Part shown: one piece after another, positions 38,768 to 48,061 of the stretch
Layout: every line of letters starts with the position of its first letter
Position numbering within the stretch: the first letter of the stretch is position 1
NCBI GenBank assembly: GCA_028869185.1
Contig: JAGWTA010000011.1
Location: 16,834-80,833 of the forward strand
Reading direction: 5' to 3'
DNA length: 64,000 nt
Origin: Hyphomicrobiales bacterium
GTDB lineage: Bacteria; Pseudomonadota; Alphaproteobacteria; Rhizobiales; Beijerinckiaceae
Made by a program: the position numbers and the translations under genes
The notes under the pieces: model-generated
What the model was told of the DNA's origin: nothing
Seen by the model: only the letters and a program-made list of their open reading frames with translations
Databases searched by the model: none

Positions 38768-38819
38768 GGTTTGAACGCGCAAATGATGAATGGATCGACC
38801 TGCGCTGGCGGGCGGCTGT

Positions 38820-39278
38820 TCAGCGCCTGTTTGCGCCTGACAAATCAAGAAGTTCCACCAGGGTCGCGAGCGCAACCGCCGCCACGAGCGTCCAAAAAGG
38901 CCATAGCGGAAGATCGGGCGCGACTCGCGGCTGGAGCCACATGGCGGCGCCGGCGACCATCAGAACGAACGGCAGAGCGCCGGCCAGGCCGACCGGGCCG
39001 GGGCGCCCGCGGTCGCGAAACCGCTTGGCGGCGAGGTTGACCCAGGAGACGGCCGCCAGCAGGAACACGAAGGTCGCCGCCAGCAACGTCAGATTGGCGA
39101 GCAGCGTCGGCGCGTCGAACAATTTGCGCGCGTCGAGCCCGCGATGGGCGAAGGGGCCGAGGACCGCCATCAGACCCGCCACGACGGCGAAAATGGCGAT
39201 GAGCGGCGCTGCGGCGCGGATGAAGGCGGACCGACCGATGCGCCCGTCCGACTGGCGATAAAGGAAACGGAAATCCAC
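38820..39278 (-). CDS. DUF805 family membrane protein
   Basis: 152 residues with four predicted transmembrane segments. It starts MDFRFLYRQSDGRIGRSAF and contains VSWVNLAAKRFRDRGRPGPVGL, the signature of DUF805 (NlaRRLHDxG-type). Function unknown. It starts one base after dapD, so the two are probably cotranscribed. Confidence 0.85.
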   Translation of the reverse strand: MDFRFLYRQSDGRIGRSAFIRAAAPLIAIFAVVAGLMAVLGPFAHRGLDARKLFDAPTLLANLTLLAATFVFLLAAVSWVNLAAKRFRDRGRPGPVGLAGALPFVLMVAGAAMWLQPRVAPDLPLWPFWTLVAAVALATLVELLDLSGANRR

Positions 39279-39279
39279 G

Positions 39280-40140
39280 TCAGTCGCGCAACAGCTCGTT
39301 GATGCCGGTTTTCGAACGGGTCTGTTCGTCCACGGTTTTCACGATGACCGCGCAATAGGTGGACGGACCCCAGTTTTCGCCCGGCAGCGGTTTGCCCGGC
39401 AGATTGCCCGATACGACCACCGAATAGGGCGGGACGTAACCGACATGAATCTTGCCCGTCGCGCGGTCGACGATCTTGGTCGAGGCGCCGATATAGACGC
39501 CCATCGCCAGAACCGCGCCGCGCCCGACGACGACGCCCTCGACGACTTCGGACCGGGCGCCGATGAAACAATCATCCTCGATGATGGTAGGGCCCGCCTG
39601 CAGCGGCTCCAGCACGCCGCCGATGCCGACGCCGCCCGAAAGATGCACATTCTTGCCGATCTGCGCGCAGGAGCCGACCGTCGCCCAGGTGTCGACCATC
39701 GCGCCGCTGTCGACCCGCGCGCCCAGATTGACGAAAGAGGGCATCAGCACGACGCCCGGCGCGATATAGGCCGAACGGCGCACGATGGCGCCGGGCACCG
39801 AGCGAAAGCCCGCAGCGGCATGTTCGCGCGCGCCCCAGCCTTCGAATTTGGAGGGCACCTTGTCCCACCATGTCGCCCCGCCGGGCCCTCCGGAAATCGG
39901 CGTCATGTCATTGAGGCGGAAAGACAGCAGGACCGCTTTCTTCAGCCATTGATTGACCGTCCAGGCCTCGCGGCCCTGCTTTGCCGGATCGCGCACAGCG
40001 ACGCGGGCCTCGCCCGAATCCAGAAGGGCGAGCGCCTTGTCCACCGCCGCGCGCACGTCGCCCTGCGTCGCCGGGCCGATATTGGCGCGATCCTCGAAAG
40101 CCTTTTCGATGATCGCCTGCAAATCCCCGAATTGCGCCAT
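39280..40140 (-). CDS. dapD: Tetrahydrodipicolinate N-succinyltransferase DapD
   Basis: Transfers succinyl from succinyl-CoA to tetrahydrodipicolinate in lysine/diaminopimelate synthesis. 286 residues. The C-terminal left-handed beta-helix of hexapeptide repeats includes [46 protein letters not shown] and [22 protein letters not shown]. The N-terminal helical domain is intact. GGGAG lies upstream. Confidence 0.97.
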   Translation of the reverse strand: MAQFGDLQAIIEKAFEDRANIGPATQGDVRAAVDKALALLDSGEARVAVRDPAKQGREAWTVNQWLKKAVLLSFRLNDMTPISGGPGGATWWDKVPSKFEGWGAREHAAAGFRSVPGAIVRRSAYIAPGVVLMPSFVNLGARVDSGAMVDTWATVGSCAQIGKNVHLSGGVGIGGVLEPLQAGPTIIEDDCFIGARSEVVEGVVVGRGAVLAMGVYIGASTKIVDRATGKIHVGYVPPYSVVVSGNLPGKPLPGENWGPSTYCAVIVKTVDEQTRSKTGINELLRD

Positions 40141-40277
40141 GACGGCCCCGCTCCCTCGAATGTCCCGAAAATTCGCCGCGAGGTTTGCGGCGCGGGCGGC
40201 GCGCTGTCAATGGCGGGGCCCGTAGCGAAACCGTCGTGAATGCGCGCCATTTTGGCTCCGCCGCGATTCGCGAGGCC

Positions 40278-40907
40278 ATGACGGGGATGTCGATGACGCA
40301 AGCGCGCAAAACCTATGACCGCATCGCTCCACTCTACGACATTCTCGACGGGCCGTACGAAAAGGTCTGGAAAAGCGCCGCGCGGCGCAAGGTTTTCGCC
40401 GGTCTGCGCGGGCGCATTCTCGACGCGGGCGCTGGAACGGGTTGCAATTTCTCCGCCTATCCGCCGGGTTGCGAAGCGACGGCCTGCGACGCGAGCGCGG
40501 CCATGCTGGCGCGCGCGGACATGCGCGCCAGGCGAATGCGACTCAACGTCGCGCTGCGCCAGACCGACCTGACGGCGCTCGATCTGCCGTCCGCGCATTT
40601 CGACGCCTATGTCGCGACCTTTGTTTTCGCCTGTCTCGACGAAGGCCAGCTTTTGCCCGCGTTGCGGGAAGCTGGGCGTGTGACGCGCCGCGCCGGCGAA
40701 ATCAGGATCGTCGATTATTGCATGAGCCAGCGTCCTCTGACGCGATTTGGCATGCGCGTCATGGCGCCCTGGTTGAAATTCACATTCGCGGCGACCTATC
40801 AGCCTGCAACGGAAGATTATTTCGACGCCGCCGGTCTTGAAAAAATAGAGGAACGGCTGATTTTCGGCGACGTGCTGAAGATGACGCGGTTGCGGCCGCG
40901 CTCCTGA
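40278..40907 (+). CDS. Class I SAM-dependent methyltransferase
   Basis: 209 residues. Motif I is GRILDAGAGTGCNFSAYP near residue 50, followed by ATACDASAAMLARA and the post-I motifs FDAYVATFVFACLDE. The N-terminal ARKTYDRIAPLYDILDGPYEKVWK resembles UbiE/phospholipid N-methyltransferase-like enzymes. The substrate is not clear. ATG codons at 40287 and 40293 are alternative starts. Confidence 0.85.
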   Translation: MTGMSMTQARKTYDRIAPLYDILDGPYEKVWKSAARRKVFAGLRGRILDAGAGTGCNFSAYPPGCEATACDASAAMLARADMRARRMRLNVALRQTDLTALDLPSAHFDAYVATFVFACLDEGQLLPALREAGRVTRRAGEIRIVDYCMSQRPLTRFGMRVMAPWLKFTFAATYQPATEDYFDAAGLEKIEERLIFGDVLKMTRLRPRS

Positions 40908-40960
40908 TTTTGCGAATTTGCAACGCAGGTTTAGGCTTCTTCTCTTGGAGGAGGCCCGAC

Positions 40961-41311
40961 ATGCTGCGAAAATTTCTCGTTTCCTGCGCTGGGCTGGCGA
41001 TTGCCGCCCCGGCGATCGTTGCGCCCGCCCTCGCCGCGCCACGCTCCAAGGCGCGTGCGCATCCTCCTGCGTCGGTGTCCATCATCAACCAGCGCTCGGT
41101 CAGCCTGACGTCCTTCGAAATCGCTGGCGCCGGCGAGGATGGCAAAGTGATCGCCAGGCTGGCAAAGCCGCTCGGCGCGGGCAAGAAGGCGAGCCTGCCG
41201 CTGCGCGGCGCCAATGGATGCGAATTCGTTGCGCGCTGGCAGTTCGAGGATGCAGGCGACGAAGCCAACATCAATCTGTGCCACGACCCGAAGATTGTCC
41301 TGACGGATTGA
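40961..41311 (+). CDS. Secreted hypothetical protein
   Basis: 116 residues with a clear signal peptide (MLRKFLVSCAGLAIAAPAIV, cleavage near ALAAP). The mature part is small and beta-rich, with two cysteines (GANGCEFVARWQF and INLCHDPKIVL) that could form a disulfide. A strong GGAGGAGG ribosome-binding site supports translation. I do not recognise the family. SCO1 follows in the same direction, so a copper-related periplasmic role is possible but unsupported. Confidence 0.72.
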   Translation: MLRKFLVSCAGLAIAAPAIVAPALAAPRSKARAHPPASVSIINQRSVSLTSFEIAGAGEDGKVIARLAKPLGAGKKASLPLRGANGCEFVARWQFEDAGDEANINLCHDPKIVLTD

Positions 41312-41368
41312 TCGCGCTGCGACAATTGACGTGTTGATCGCATCGGCGTTCGGCGTTAGGCCTTCCCA

Positions 41369-41941
41369 ATGTCGAATTCCATGAAAGCCGTCATCGCACT
41401 GCTCGTTCTGTGTTTTGCCGGCGCGGCCATTCTGTTGTTTCGTTCGAGCGCGCAGGATCACGGCGGCGCGCTGGTCGGCGGACCGTTCCAGCTGGTCGAT
41501 CAAAATGGCCAGACAAGAACCGACAAGGATTTTCTGGGCAAACCGACGCTGGTCTTTTTCGGATACACGCATTGCCCGGATGTCTGCCCGACGACGCTTT
41601 CGCAGTTGACGGAAGTTTTCCACGCGCTCGGCCCGGATGCGAAAATCGCCGGGGCTTTCATCACGGTCGATCCCGAGCGCGATACGCCGGCGCTCATGAA
41701 GGATTACCTGTCCAGCTTCGATCCGCGCATTGTCGGCCTGTCAGGCCCGCGCCCGGCGATCGACGCTGCGATCCGCGCCTATCGCGTCTATGCGAAAAAG
41801 GTTCCGGGGCAGAATGGCGAATATACGATGGACCATACGGCGCTGGTCTATCTGATGGACAAGAACGGACGTTTTGTTTCCGCCTTCAATCTCGATCGTC
41901 CGCCTGCCGAAGCGGCGGCGGAACTGCGCAAATATCTCTAG
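41369..41941 (+). CDS. SCO1/SenC-family copper chaperone
   Basis: 190 residues with an N-terminal membrane anchor (KAVIALLVLCFAGAAILLF) and a thioredoxin fold. The copper-binding CPDVC occurs in FFGYTHCPDVCPTTLSQL, and the matching histidine is in YTMDHTALVYLMD. This family delivers copper to the CuA centre of cytochrome oxidase and acts as a periplasmic thiol protein. It is not next to cytochrome oxidase genes here. Confidence 0.92.
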   Translation: MSNSMKAVIALLVLCFAGAAILLFRSSAQDHGGALVGGPFQLVDQNGQTRTDKDFLGKPTLVFFGYTHCPDVCPTTLSQLTEVFHALGPDAKIAGAFITVDPERDTPALMKDYLSSFDPRIVGLSGPRPAIDAAIRAYRVYAKKVPGQNGEYTMDHTALVYLMDKNGRFVSAFNLDRPPAEAAAELRKYL

Positions 41942-41942
41942 C

Positions 41943-41959
41943 GCGCACGCAACGTGCGC
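41943..41959. repeat. Short perfect hairpin between SCO1 and the convergent binding-protein gene
   Basis: GCGCACG-CAA-CGTGCGC directly follows the SCO1 stop. A second inverted repeat, TGCGC and GCGCA around GCTTTT, lies just downstream. No U-run follows either, so they are weak candidates for a bidirectional 3' end. Confidence 0.4.
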
Positions 41960-42000
41960 ATGCCCGAGGCCGGCCGTGCGCGCTTTTGCGCATCTGGCGG

Positions 42001-42885
42001 TCAGAATGGCCCGACGGGGAAATATTTCAGATATAGTTCGGCGTATTTGCCGCTTTGCGTGACGCGCGCCAGCGCATAATCGAGCGCGTGCCGCAACGGG
42101 GCGTTGTTCTTGCGCAGCGCGACGCCGACGCCTTCTCCGAAATATGCGGGATCGATGAAGGGGCCGCCGAAAAAAACGCAGCCGGCGCCGGCTGCGTCCG
42201 CCAGCCAGCCTGCTGACGCAATCGCATCGCCGAAGAAAAGATCCGTTTCCTTGTTCAACAAGGCGGCGCGCGCAGCCTCCTGCGTATCGAACGGACGAAT
42301 GTCCGCTTGCGGAAAGCGCGCGCGCAAAAACGCCTCATGCGCGCTTTTGGCGACCACGGCCACTTTTATATGCGCGAGTTTTTCGGGCGTCGCCCCGGAC
42401 GCCGGCGCGGCTCCGGCGCGCGCAACGAAGCGGGCCGGGGTGAGAAAATAAGGCGCCGAAAAATCGTATTGCGCACGGGTTTGCGGGCTGATCTTGAGCG
42501 ATGCGATCAGCGCGTCGCCCTTGCCCTCCGCCAATGCGGTCGCAAATGTATCCCAGCGCCGCGCCTGGATCGTGCAGGCCACCTGCAATTCATCGCAAAT
42601 CGCACGCGCGAGATCGACGTTGAAACCCATCAACGCGCCGTCGGGCCCGGCGAAATTGAAAGGCGGATAATCGTCTTCCGTGATGAACCTGATGGCTTGA
42701 ACAGCGCCCGGCTCCGGCTTTTGCATCTTGCGATTGGGATCGAAAAACGACGGGATGACGACATCGCTCGCTGCGACGTTCTCCGCATGCGCATGCGCCG
42801 TGTTTGCGCACGACCAAAAAAGGACGACGCCTGCAAAAATTTTCGTCGCACGCGCAATCGCCGATGTTTTTCTATGACCGTTCAT
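42001..42885 (-). CDS. Family 3 periplasmic solute-binding protein (orphan)
   Basis: 294 residues. A signal peptide at the N-terminus ends near ANTAHAHA. The SBP_bac_3 fold begins AIRFITEDDYPPFNFAGPDGALMGFNVDLARAICDEL and continues with DALIASLKISPQTRAQYDFSAPYFLTP. Relatives bind amino acids, opines or other small molecules. No permease or ATPase gene is nearby, so it may serve a transporter elsewhere or act as a sensor. The start at 42885 has no strong ribosome-binding site. The longer frame upstream crosses the divergent small gene's region and was rejected. Confidence 0.85.
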   Translation of the reverse strand: MNGHRKTSAIARATKIFAGVVLFWSCANTAHAHAENVAASDVVIPSFFDPNRKMQKPEPGAVQAIRFITEDDYPPFNFAGPDGALMGFNVDLARAICDELQVACTIQARRWDTFATALAEGKGDALIASLKISPQTRAQYDFSAPYFLTPARFVARAGAAPASGATPEKLAHIKVAVVAKSAHEAFLRARFPQADIRPFDTQEAARAALLNKETDLFFGDAIASAGWLADAAGAGCVFFGGPFIDPAYFGEGVGVALRKNNAPLRHALDYALARVTQSGKYAELYLKYFPVGPF

Positions 42886-43069
42886 GAATTCAACCCGATA
42901 CACGCTGTTTAGCGCGTCACTGTTCTGTCGTGAAGCATTGATGCAAATTTTTTTGACGATTCGGGCCGCATTGTCGACGCATTTGAATGGCCGAAATCGC
43001 GCGCTTTTATGCAGCAGGGGTGGGGTTTGTTCCGCGGGGGCGCGGGGGCCGTACAACAGGAGCACGCCT

Positions 43070-43300
43070 ATGCGTATCGTAGCAACTAGTCTGTCGCTCA
43101 TGACGCTGGCTATCATCGCAACGACGCCAGCCGTGGGCGACGAAAGACGTCGATCCGACGATCGGGAACACGGTCGGTTCGCGCAGATCGAGCACGAACT
43201 GGAATCCCTGCGCAAACATGCGCGCCATCCCTGCAAGCACGGCGACTACGACCATGATGGCGACTGGGATCATTTTTGCATGAAGAAGATTTCTCACTAG
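43070..43300 (+). CDS. Small exported protein with EF-hand-like acidic loop
   Basis: 76 residues with AGGAG at good spacing. The N-terminal signal-like segment MRIVATSLSLMTLAIIATTP precedes a charged, mature part. Near the C-terminus DYDHDGDWDHFC (residues 59-70) has the DxDxDG pattern of an EF-hand Ca2+ loop, but Cys takes the position-12 place of Glu. Cys55 and Cys70 flank it and might pair. No family is recognised. Metal binding is a hypothesis. It is followed by its own terminator. Confidence 0.65.
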   Translation: MRIVATSLSLMTLAIIATTPAVGDERRRSDDREHGRFAQIEHELESLRKHARHPCKHGDYDHDGDWDHFCMKKISH

Positions 43301-43334
43301 CGGCAGATTGCCGGAAAACGGTATCGCGCAAAGG

Positions 43335-43374
43335 CGCCTGCGGCTGCGAGCAGCGCAACCGCAGGCGTTTCTTT
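43335..43374 (+). terminator. Intrinsic terminator of the small exported protein gene
   Basis: Arms CGCCTGCGG (43335-43343) and CCGCAGGCG (43359-43367) are perfectly complementary around a 15-base loop and are followed by TTTCTTT. The position, 35 bases after the stop, fits the small gene. Confidence 0.82.
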
Positions 43375-43441
43375 ATAATGCTTGCCGCAACGTCAGGCGG
43401 CGTTCTAACATCGGGCTTCGTTAGCTTCCGGCGTTGTTCCC

Positions 43442-45295
43442 GTGTTCAGTCCTTCGGCACCAGATCGCGTTGTTGCGCGCATTTTTGCGCCGGAAATTTC
43501 CTTTCTTCTTTCGCTTGGCGTCGATCCTCGGCTTCTGGCGCGGGCCGCCGAGGAAGCGCGCCGCACGGGCGTCAGTCCCGAGGCCGCGCTGATCGCCGCG
43601 CGCGGCCCTCTCGACGAGGACACGTTTTACAGGGGGCTGGCCGATTTCGCTGGCATGCCGTTCATCGCACGCGCGGCGGCGCTGCCGCCCGATCTCGACT
43701 ATGGCGCGGCGCAAGCGGCGGGGCTCGCGCCGCTGACTGGCTGCGGCGGGCGGCGCTGGCTGCTGGCGCCCCGCGGGCGCGCTATCGCTGCGCTGCTGCG
43801 CGCAGGCGACAATTCCGCTTATGCGCTGACCAGCCCGCGACGTTTTTCCGCGATGTTGCGCGCCGCCGTCGCGCCGCAACTCGTTCATGACGCAACGATG
43901 CGGCTTGCGCAGGAGACGCCGCAATTCAGCGCCCGGGTCGGCCTGTCCTTCGCCGAGCGTTGCGCGGCGGCGTTGACGGCCGCGGCCCTGTGCGCATTGG
44001 CGGCGACTGCGCCTGGGGTCGCCGCGCCGCTGTTCGAAATCGGCTGCGCGCTTGTGTTCGGGCTTGCGGTTTGTGCGCGGTTGCTTGTCGCAGCGCATGC
44101 AGGGCTGGAGCGCCCGCCTGCGCCTGCGCTGCGCGAGGAAGCCTTGCCGGTTTACACAATTCTTGCGCCGGTCTATCGCGAGGCGCAGCTCGCGCGGCGC
44201 CTGTTCGATGCGCTGGAGCGGATCGATTATCCGCGCGCCAAGCTCGACATCAAATTCATCGTCGAAGAAAACGACGTCGATACGCTGGCGGCCTTTGCAG
44301 CGCTTGCCGCAGGCGCGGCGGAATATGAAGTCATCGTCGCGCCCGCCGGCGCGCCGCAGACAAAGCCGCGCGCGCTCGAAATTGCGCTGCCCTTCGCGCG
44401 CGGCGCGCTGCTGACGATCTACGACGCGGAGGATGAACCCCATCCCGATCAGCTGCGGCTGGCGGCGGCGCGATTTGCGCGCGCCGACGAACGCCTCGCC
44501 TGTGTGCAGGCGCGGCTTGTCATCGATCATGCGCATGAAAACGCCGTCGCGGGATTTTTTGCGCTCGACTACGCCGGTCTGTTCGAAGCCATCAATCCCG
44601 GTCTTGCCGCGCTTGGCCTGCCGATCGCGCTTGGCGGCACGTCCAACCATTTCCGGACCGCGCTTTTGCGTCGCGCGCATGGGTGGGACCCGTACAACGT
44701 CACGGAGGATGCGGACCTGGGCTTGCGGCTGGCGCGTCTTGGCTACCGCGTCGAAACAATCCAGTCGCAGACCGGCGAGGAGGCGCCGCTGACCGTGCGC
44801 GCGTTTCTGCGCCAGCGCACGCGCTGGACAAAAGGATGGATGCAAACGGCCTATGTGCATTTGCGCCACCCGCGCGCATTGGCGCGCGACCTGCCGCCGC
44901 TTTCGCTTGCTGTCGTTCTGGCTGCCTTTGCCGCAGGCGTGCTCAGTCCGTTGCTCTGGCCGTTCTACACGCTGCTGACCGCTATCGACGCGGCCAGCGG
45001 CGCCCTGTTCCATCCTGCAGATTGGACTGGCGTCGTGCGGTCCACGCTCGCCTGCTGGCTGGCGCTCGCGGGGCCGGCAGCCTTTATCTGGCCGGCGCTC
45101 ATCGGCATGGCGCGGCAAAAGCGCCTCAGGCAATGGCCGTTGCTGGCGTTATGGCCGGTATGGTGTCTTGGTCTCAGCGTTGCAGCCTGGCTGGCGCTCT
45201 ACGAATTGTGGAAAGCGCCGTTCCATTGGGCCAAGACCGACCACGGCATGGCGCGACGACGGCGCGCCATGGCCAAAACGGCTGCAACCGGCTAA
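43442..45295 (+). CDS. GT2 family membrane glycosyltransferase with N-terminal extra domain
   Basis: 617 residues. The catalytic GT2 domain starts at [27 protein letters not shown]. It shows the acidic motifs [19 protein letters not shown] and [15 protein letters not shown], and [12 protein letters not shown] (the Q-x-x-RW processive-type motif). Membrane helices flank the domain (near 180-215 and 490-590). About 150 residues before it resemble the N-terminal domain of type II secretion ATPase-like proteins. The product is probably an exported polysaccharide, not determined. The start is GTG. Confidence 0.85.
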   Translation: MFSPSAPDRVVARIFAPEISFLLSLGVDPRLLARAAEEARRTGVSPEAALIAARGPLDEDTFYRGLADFAGMPFIARAAALPPDLDYGAAQAAGLAPLTGCGGRRWLLAPRGRAIAALLRAGDNSAYALTSPRRFSAMLRAAVAPQLVHDATMRLAQETPQFSARVGLSFAERCAAALTAAALCALAATAPGVAAPLFEIGCALVFGLAVCARLLVAAHAGLERPPAPALREEALPVYTILAPVYREAQLARRLFDALERIDYPRAKLDIKFIVEENDVDTLAAFAALAAGAAEYEVIVAPAGAPQTKPRALEIALPFARGALLTIYDAEDEPHPDQLRLAAARFARADERLACVQARLVIDHAHENAVAGFFALDYAGLFEAINPGLAALGLPIALGGTSNHFRTALLRRAHGWDPYNVTEDADLGLRLARLGYRVETIQSQTGEEAPLTVRAFLRQRTRWTKGWMQTAYVHLRHPRALARDLPPLSLAVVLAAFAAGVLSPLLWPFYTLLTAIDAASGALFHPADWTGVVRSTLACWLALAGPAAFIWPALIGMARQKRLRQWPLLALWPVWCLGLSVAAWLALYELWKAPFHWAKTDHGMARRRRAMAKTAATG

Positions 45296-45305
45296 CGCAA
45301 GGCGC

Positions 45306-46046
45306 ATGCCGCGCTACAAGCTGACCATAGAATATGACGGGCGCCCCTTTGTCGGCTGGCAGAGGCAGAGCAATGGGCTGTCCGTGCAGGAGGCGCTCGA
45401 AAACGCGCTCGCTGCGCTCAACGAGGGCGCGCGCGCCCCGACGCAGGCCGCCGGGCGCACAGATGCTGGCGTCCATGCGCGCGGACAGGTCGCCCATGTC
45501 GATCTCGATCGGATCTGGCGGCCCGATCGTTTGCGCGAGGCGCTCAACGCGCATCTGCGGCTGTTTCCGGTGGCGGTAACGCTCGTCGAAACCGCGACAG
45601 AGGCATTCGAGGCGCGTTTTTCGGCGACCAAACGTCATTACCTCTATCGCATCCTCAATCGTCGCGCGCCGCCGACCCATGAGCGCGGCTTTGTGTGGCA
45701 TGTGGCGCGCGAACTCGATGTCGCGGCGATGCATGAGGCGGCGCAGATCCTCGTCGGGCGGCATGATTTCACCACGTTCCGCGCTGCTGAATGCCAGGCG
45801 AATTCGCCCGTGCGCACGCTCGAGCGGCTCGAGGCGACGCGCGAGGGCGACCTCATTCTCGTGCGGGCCAGCGCGCAGAGTTTTCTGCACCGGCAGGTGC
45901 GCTCGATGGTCGGCTCGCTGGAGCATGTCGGCTCTGGCCGCTGGCGCGCACACGATTTGCGCGCAGCGCTCGATGCGCGCGACAGGGCGCGCTGCGGAGC
46001 GACCGCGCCGGCCTGCGGCCTGTTCCTCACGCGCGTCGATTATTGA
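45306..46046 (+). CDS. truA: tRNA pseudouridine(38-40) synthase TruA
   Basis: Isomerises U38-U40 in tRNA anticodon stems. 246 residues. The N-terminal [21 protein letters not shown] and the catalytic aspartate motif [20 protein letters not shown] are diagnostic. [18 protein letters not shown] is the C-terminal motif. It starts 10 bases after the glycosyltransferase gene and overlaps the convergent tetR by 7 bases. Confidence 0.96.
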   Translation: MPRYKLTIEYDGRPFVGWQRQSNGLSVQEALENALAALNEGARAPTQAAGRTDAGVHARGQVAHVDLDRIWRPDRLREALNAHLRLFPVAVTLVETATEAFEARFSATKRHYLYRILNRRAPPTHERGFVWHVARELDVAAMHEAAQILVGRHDFTTFRAAECQANSPVRTLERLEATREGDLILVRASAQSFLHRQVRSMVGSLEHVGSGRWRAHDLRAALDARDRARCGATAPACGLFLTRVDY

Positions 46047-46663
46047 TGCGACAGGCCAGCGCAGACAAGGCGCACGATCCGCTCGACCTCCGCGTCGAGC
46101 AAGGCGATGGGCGCGCCGATGAATTTTTCGTCCAGACCGAGCAGCACGACGCCGTGCACCGCGGCAAAGAAGCTTCTGGCGAACAGAAGGCGTTGCTCGA
46201 CGTTCATCTGCGGCGTCAATGGTTCAAGCGGCGTGACGACATGGCGAAACAGCGCCAGTTGATCGGCCTTGGCCCACTCGGGCGTTGGTTTTGGCGTGCG
46301 ATGTTCGAACAGCGCGCGCCACAGATTGAGATTTTGCGACGCGAACAGCCGATAGGCGCGGGCGATGGCGACGAGACGCTCGATCGCCTCGGCGCGCGTT
46401 GTGATCGCGCCTGTCGCACTCGCCGCCAGCGCCGCGTCGAAACGGGCCAGCGTGCGCGAGGCGACGCGCAGCGTCAGTTCGTCCAGATCCTCGACGAGAT
46501 TGTAAATAGCGCCAAGCGCGACGCCGGTCTCGCGGGCCAGATCGCGCGCGCGCAAACCGGCAAGACCGTGCGCCGCAATGGCGCGTTCGGCAGCCTTGAT
46601 CATCGCCTGACGCTGCATGGCGCGCCTGGCGTCGGTCTTGTTCGTCTCTTCCATTTTGAACAT
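46040..46663 (-). CDS. TetR family transcriptional regulator
   Basis: 207 residues. The N-terminal helix-turn-helix is [52 protein letters not shown], followed by a TetR_C-type ligand domain. The ATG at 46663 lies inside a TGAAC-ATG-GTTCA palindrome, a likely autoregulatory site. A second ATG at 46654 is the alternative start. It is divergent from glycerate 2-kinase, which it might control. Confidence 0.88.
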   Translation of the reverse strand: MFKMEETNKTDARRAMQRQAMIKAAERAIAAHGLAGLRARDLARETGVALGAIYNLVEDLDELTLRVASRTLARFDAALAASATGAITTRAEAIERLVAIARAYRLFASQNLNLWRALFEHRTPKPTPEWAKADQLALFRHVVTPLEPLTPQMNVEQRLLFARSFFAAVHGVVLLGLDEKFIGAPIALLDAEVERIVRLVCAGLSHQ

Positions 46664-46669
46664 GGTTCA
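46657..46669. promoter_or_regulatory. Palindrome TGAAC-ATG-GTTCA over the tetR start codon
   Basis: A perfect 5-base inverted repeat around ATG covers the tetR start codon, in the divergent tetR/glycerate-kinase region. TetR proteins usually repress their own promoter through such sites, so this may be its operator. Short arms make chance occurrence possible. Confidence 0.4.
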
Positions 46670-46736
46670 TAACACGGCGCTGCGGTGGCGCAACGCCTGT
46701 TCTGGCGTCCGCCCGCTTTTTGCTTATGGTGCGGGC

Positions 46737-48008
46737 ATGATGGATTCCCGCACGCTTTTGCAAACCATGTTCCATGCCGCCGTCGACGCTGCGCGGCCGG
46801 AATTGTGTCTGCCGCCGCATTTGCCGGCTGCGGACGCGCTCAAGCCAGGCGCGCGCGTTGTCGTGGTCGGCGCCGGCAAAGCCGCCGCTTCCATGGCCGC
46901 AGCCCTCGAGGCGCATTGGCCAGGCCCTCTCGATGGGCTCGTCGTCACGCGTTACGGCTATGGCGCGCCGACGCGTCGCATCGAGGTGATCGAGGCCGCC
47001 CATCCCGTGCCGGACGCTGCGGGCGCTGCGGCGGCCATACGCATTCTCGAAAAGCTGCGCGGGCTGACATCAGACGATCTCGTCATCGCGCTCGTTTCGG
47101 GCGGCGGTTCGTCCCTGCTCGCCGCCCCGGCAGATGGGCTCACGCTGGACGACAAGCAGGCGGTCAACCGCGCGCTGCTGAAAAGCGGTGCGGATATTTT
47201 CGAGATGAATACCGTGCGCAAACATCTTTCGGCCGTGAAGGGCGGGCGGCTCGCCGTCGCGGCGGCGCCCGCGCGCATCGTTTCGCTCATCATGTCGGAC
47301 GTGCCGGGAGACGACCTGTCCGTCGTCGCCTCAGGACCGACAGCGCCCGACGAGACGACGCGCGCGCAGGCGCTGGCCGTTCTGGACAAATATCGCATCG
47401 AAGCGCCGGCGGCGCGGCGCCGTCTCGCCGATCCCGCCAGCGAAACGCCGAAACCGGGCGATGCTGCTTTCGCGCGCGTCGAGAATATTCTTATCGCAAC
47501 GCCGCAGGCCTCGCTGCGCGCGGCGGCCGATGTCGCGCGGCGCGCCGGCGTTCAGCCGATCATCCTGGGCGATGCGATCGAAGGGGAAGCGCGCGAGGTA
47601 GCGAAGGCGATGGCGGGCGTCGCGCTGTCGGTCGCCAAGCACGGCGAGCCCGGCAAGGCGCCCTGCGTGCTTTTGTCGGGCGGCGAAACCAACGTCACGG
47701 TGCGCGGCAAGGGACGCGGCGGGCGCAATGTCGAATTTCTGCTGGCGCTGGCGCTGGCGCTGAACGGGACGGCGAAAATCCATGCGCTCGCGGGCGATAC
47801 GGACGGCGTCGACGGTTTCGTCGACAACGCCGGCGCGCAGATTGCGCCCGATACGCTGGCGCGCGCGGCGCGCGCGGGGCTCGACCCCAAGGCTTTTCTC
47901 AACGACAACGACGCACATACGTTTTTCGAAAAGCTCGGCGATGCGCTCATCACCGGCCCCACGCTGACCAACGTCAACGATTTCCGGGCTATCCTGATCG
48001 AGCGTTAA
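46737..48008 (+). CDS. gckA: Glycerate 2-kinase (MOFRL family)
   Basis: Phosphorylates D-glycerate to 2-phosphoglycerate, an essential serine-cycle step in methylotrophs. 423 residues. The N-terminal domain has RVVVVGAGKAAASMAAALE and LVSGGGSSLLAAPADGLT. The MOFRL domain begins near LLSGGETNVTVRGKGRGGRNVEFLLALALAL and includes LAGDTDGVDGFVDNAGA. Distinguishing it from a TtuD-like role in glycolate or tartrate metabolism rests on the methylotroph context. Start at the double ATG (46737/46740). No intrinsic terminator with a U-run is seen before the convergent ugd. Confidence 0.88.
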   Translation: MMDSRTLLQTMFHAAVDAARPELCLPPHLPAADALKPGARVVVVGAGKAAASMAAALEAHWPGPLDGLVVTRYGYGAPTRRIEVIEAAHPVPDAAGAAAAIRILEKLRGLTSDDLVIALVSGGGSSLLAAPADGLTLDDKQAVNRALLKSGADIFEMNTVRKHLSAVKGGRLAVAAAPARIVSLIMSDVPGDDLSVVASGPTAPDETTRAQALAVLDKYRIEAPAARRRLADPASETPKPGDAAFARVENILIATPQASLRAAADVARRAGVQPIILGDAIEGEAREVAKAMAGVALSVAKHGEPGKAPCVLLSGGETNVTVRGKGRGGRNVEFLLALALALNGTAKIHALAGDTDGVDGFVDNAGAQIAPDTLARAARAGLDPKAFLNDNDAHTFFEKLGDALITGPTLTNVNDFRAILIER

Positions 48009-48061
48009 CGCAGCTCGCTAGCGATGCGCAGCAATCCCCTCGCAAATGCGCCTCGCCCCGC

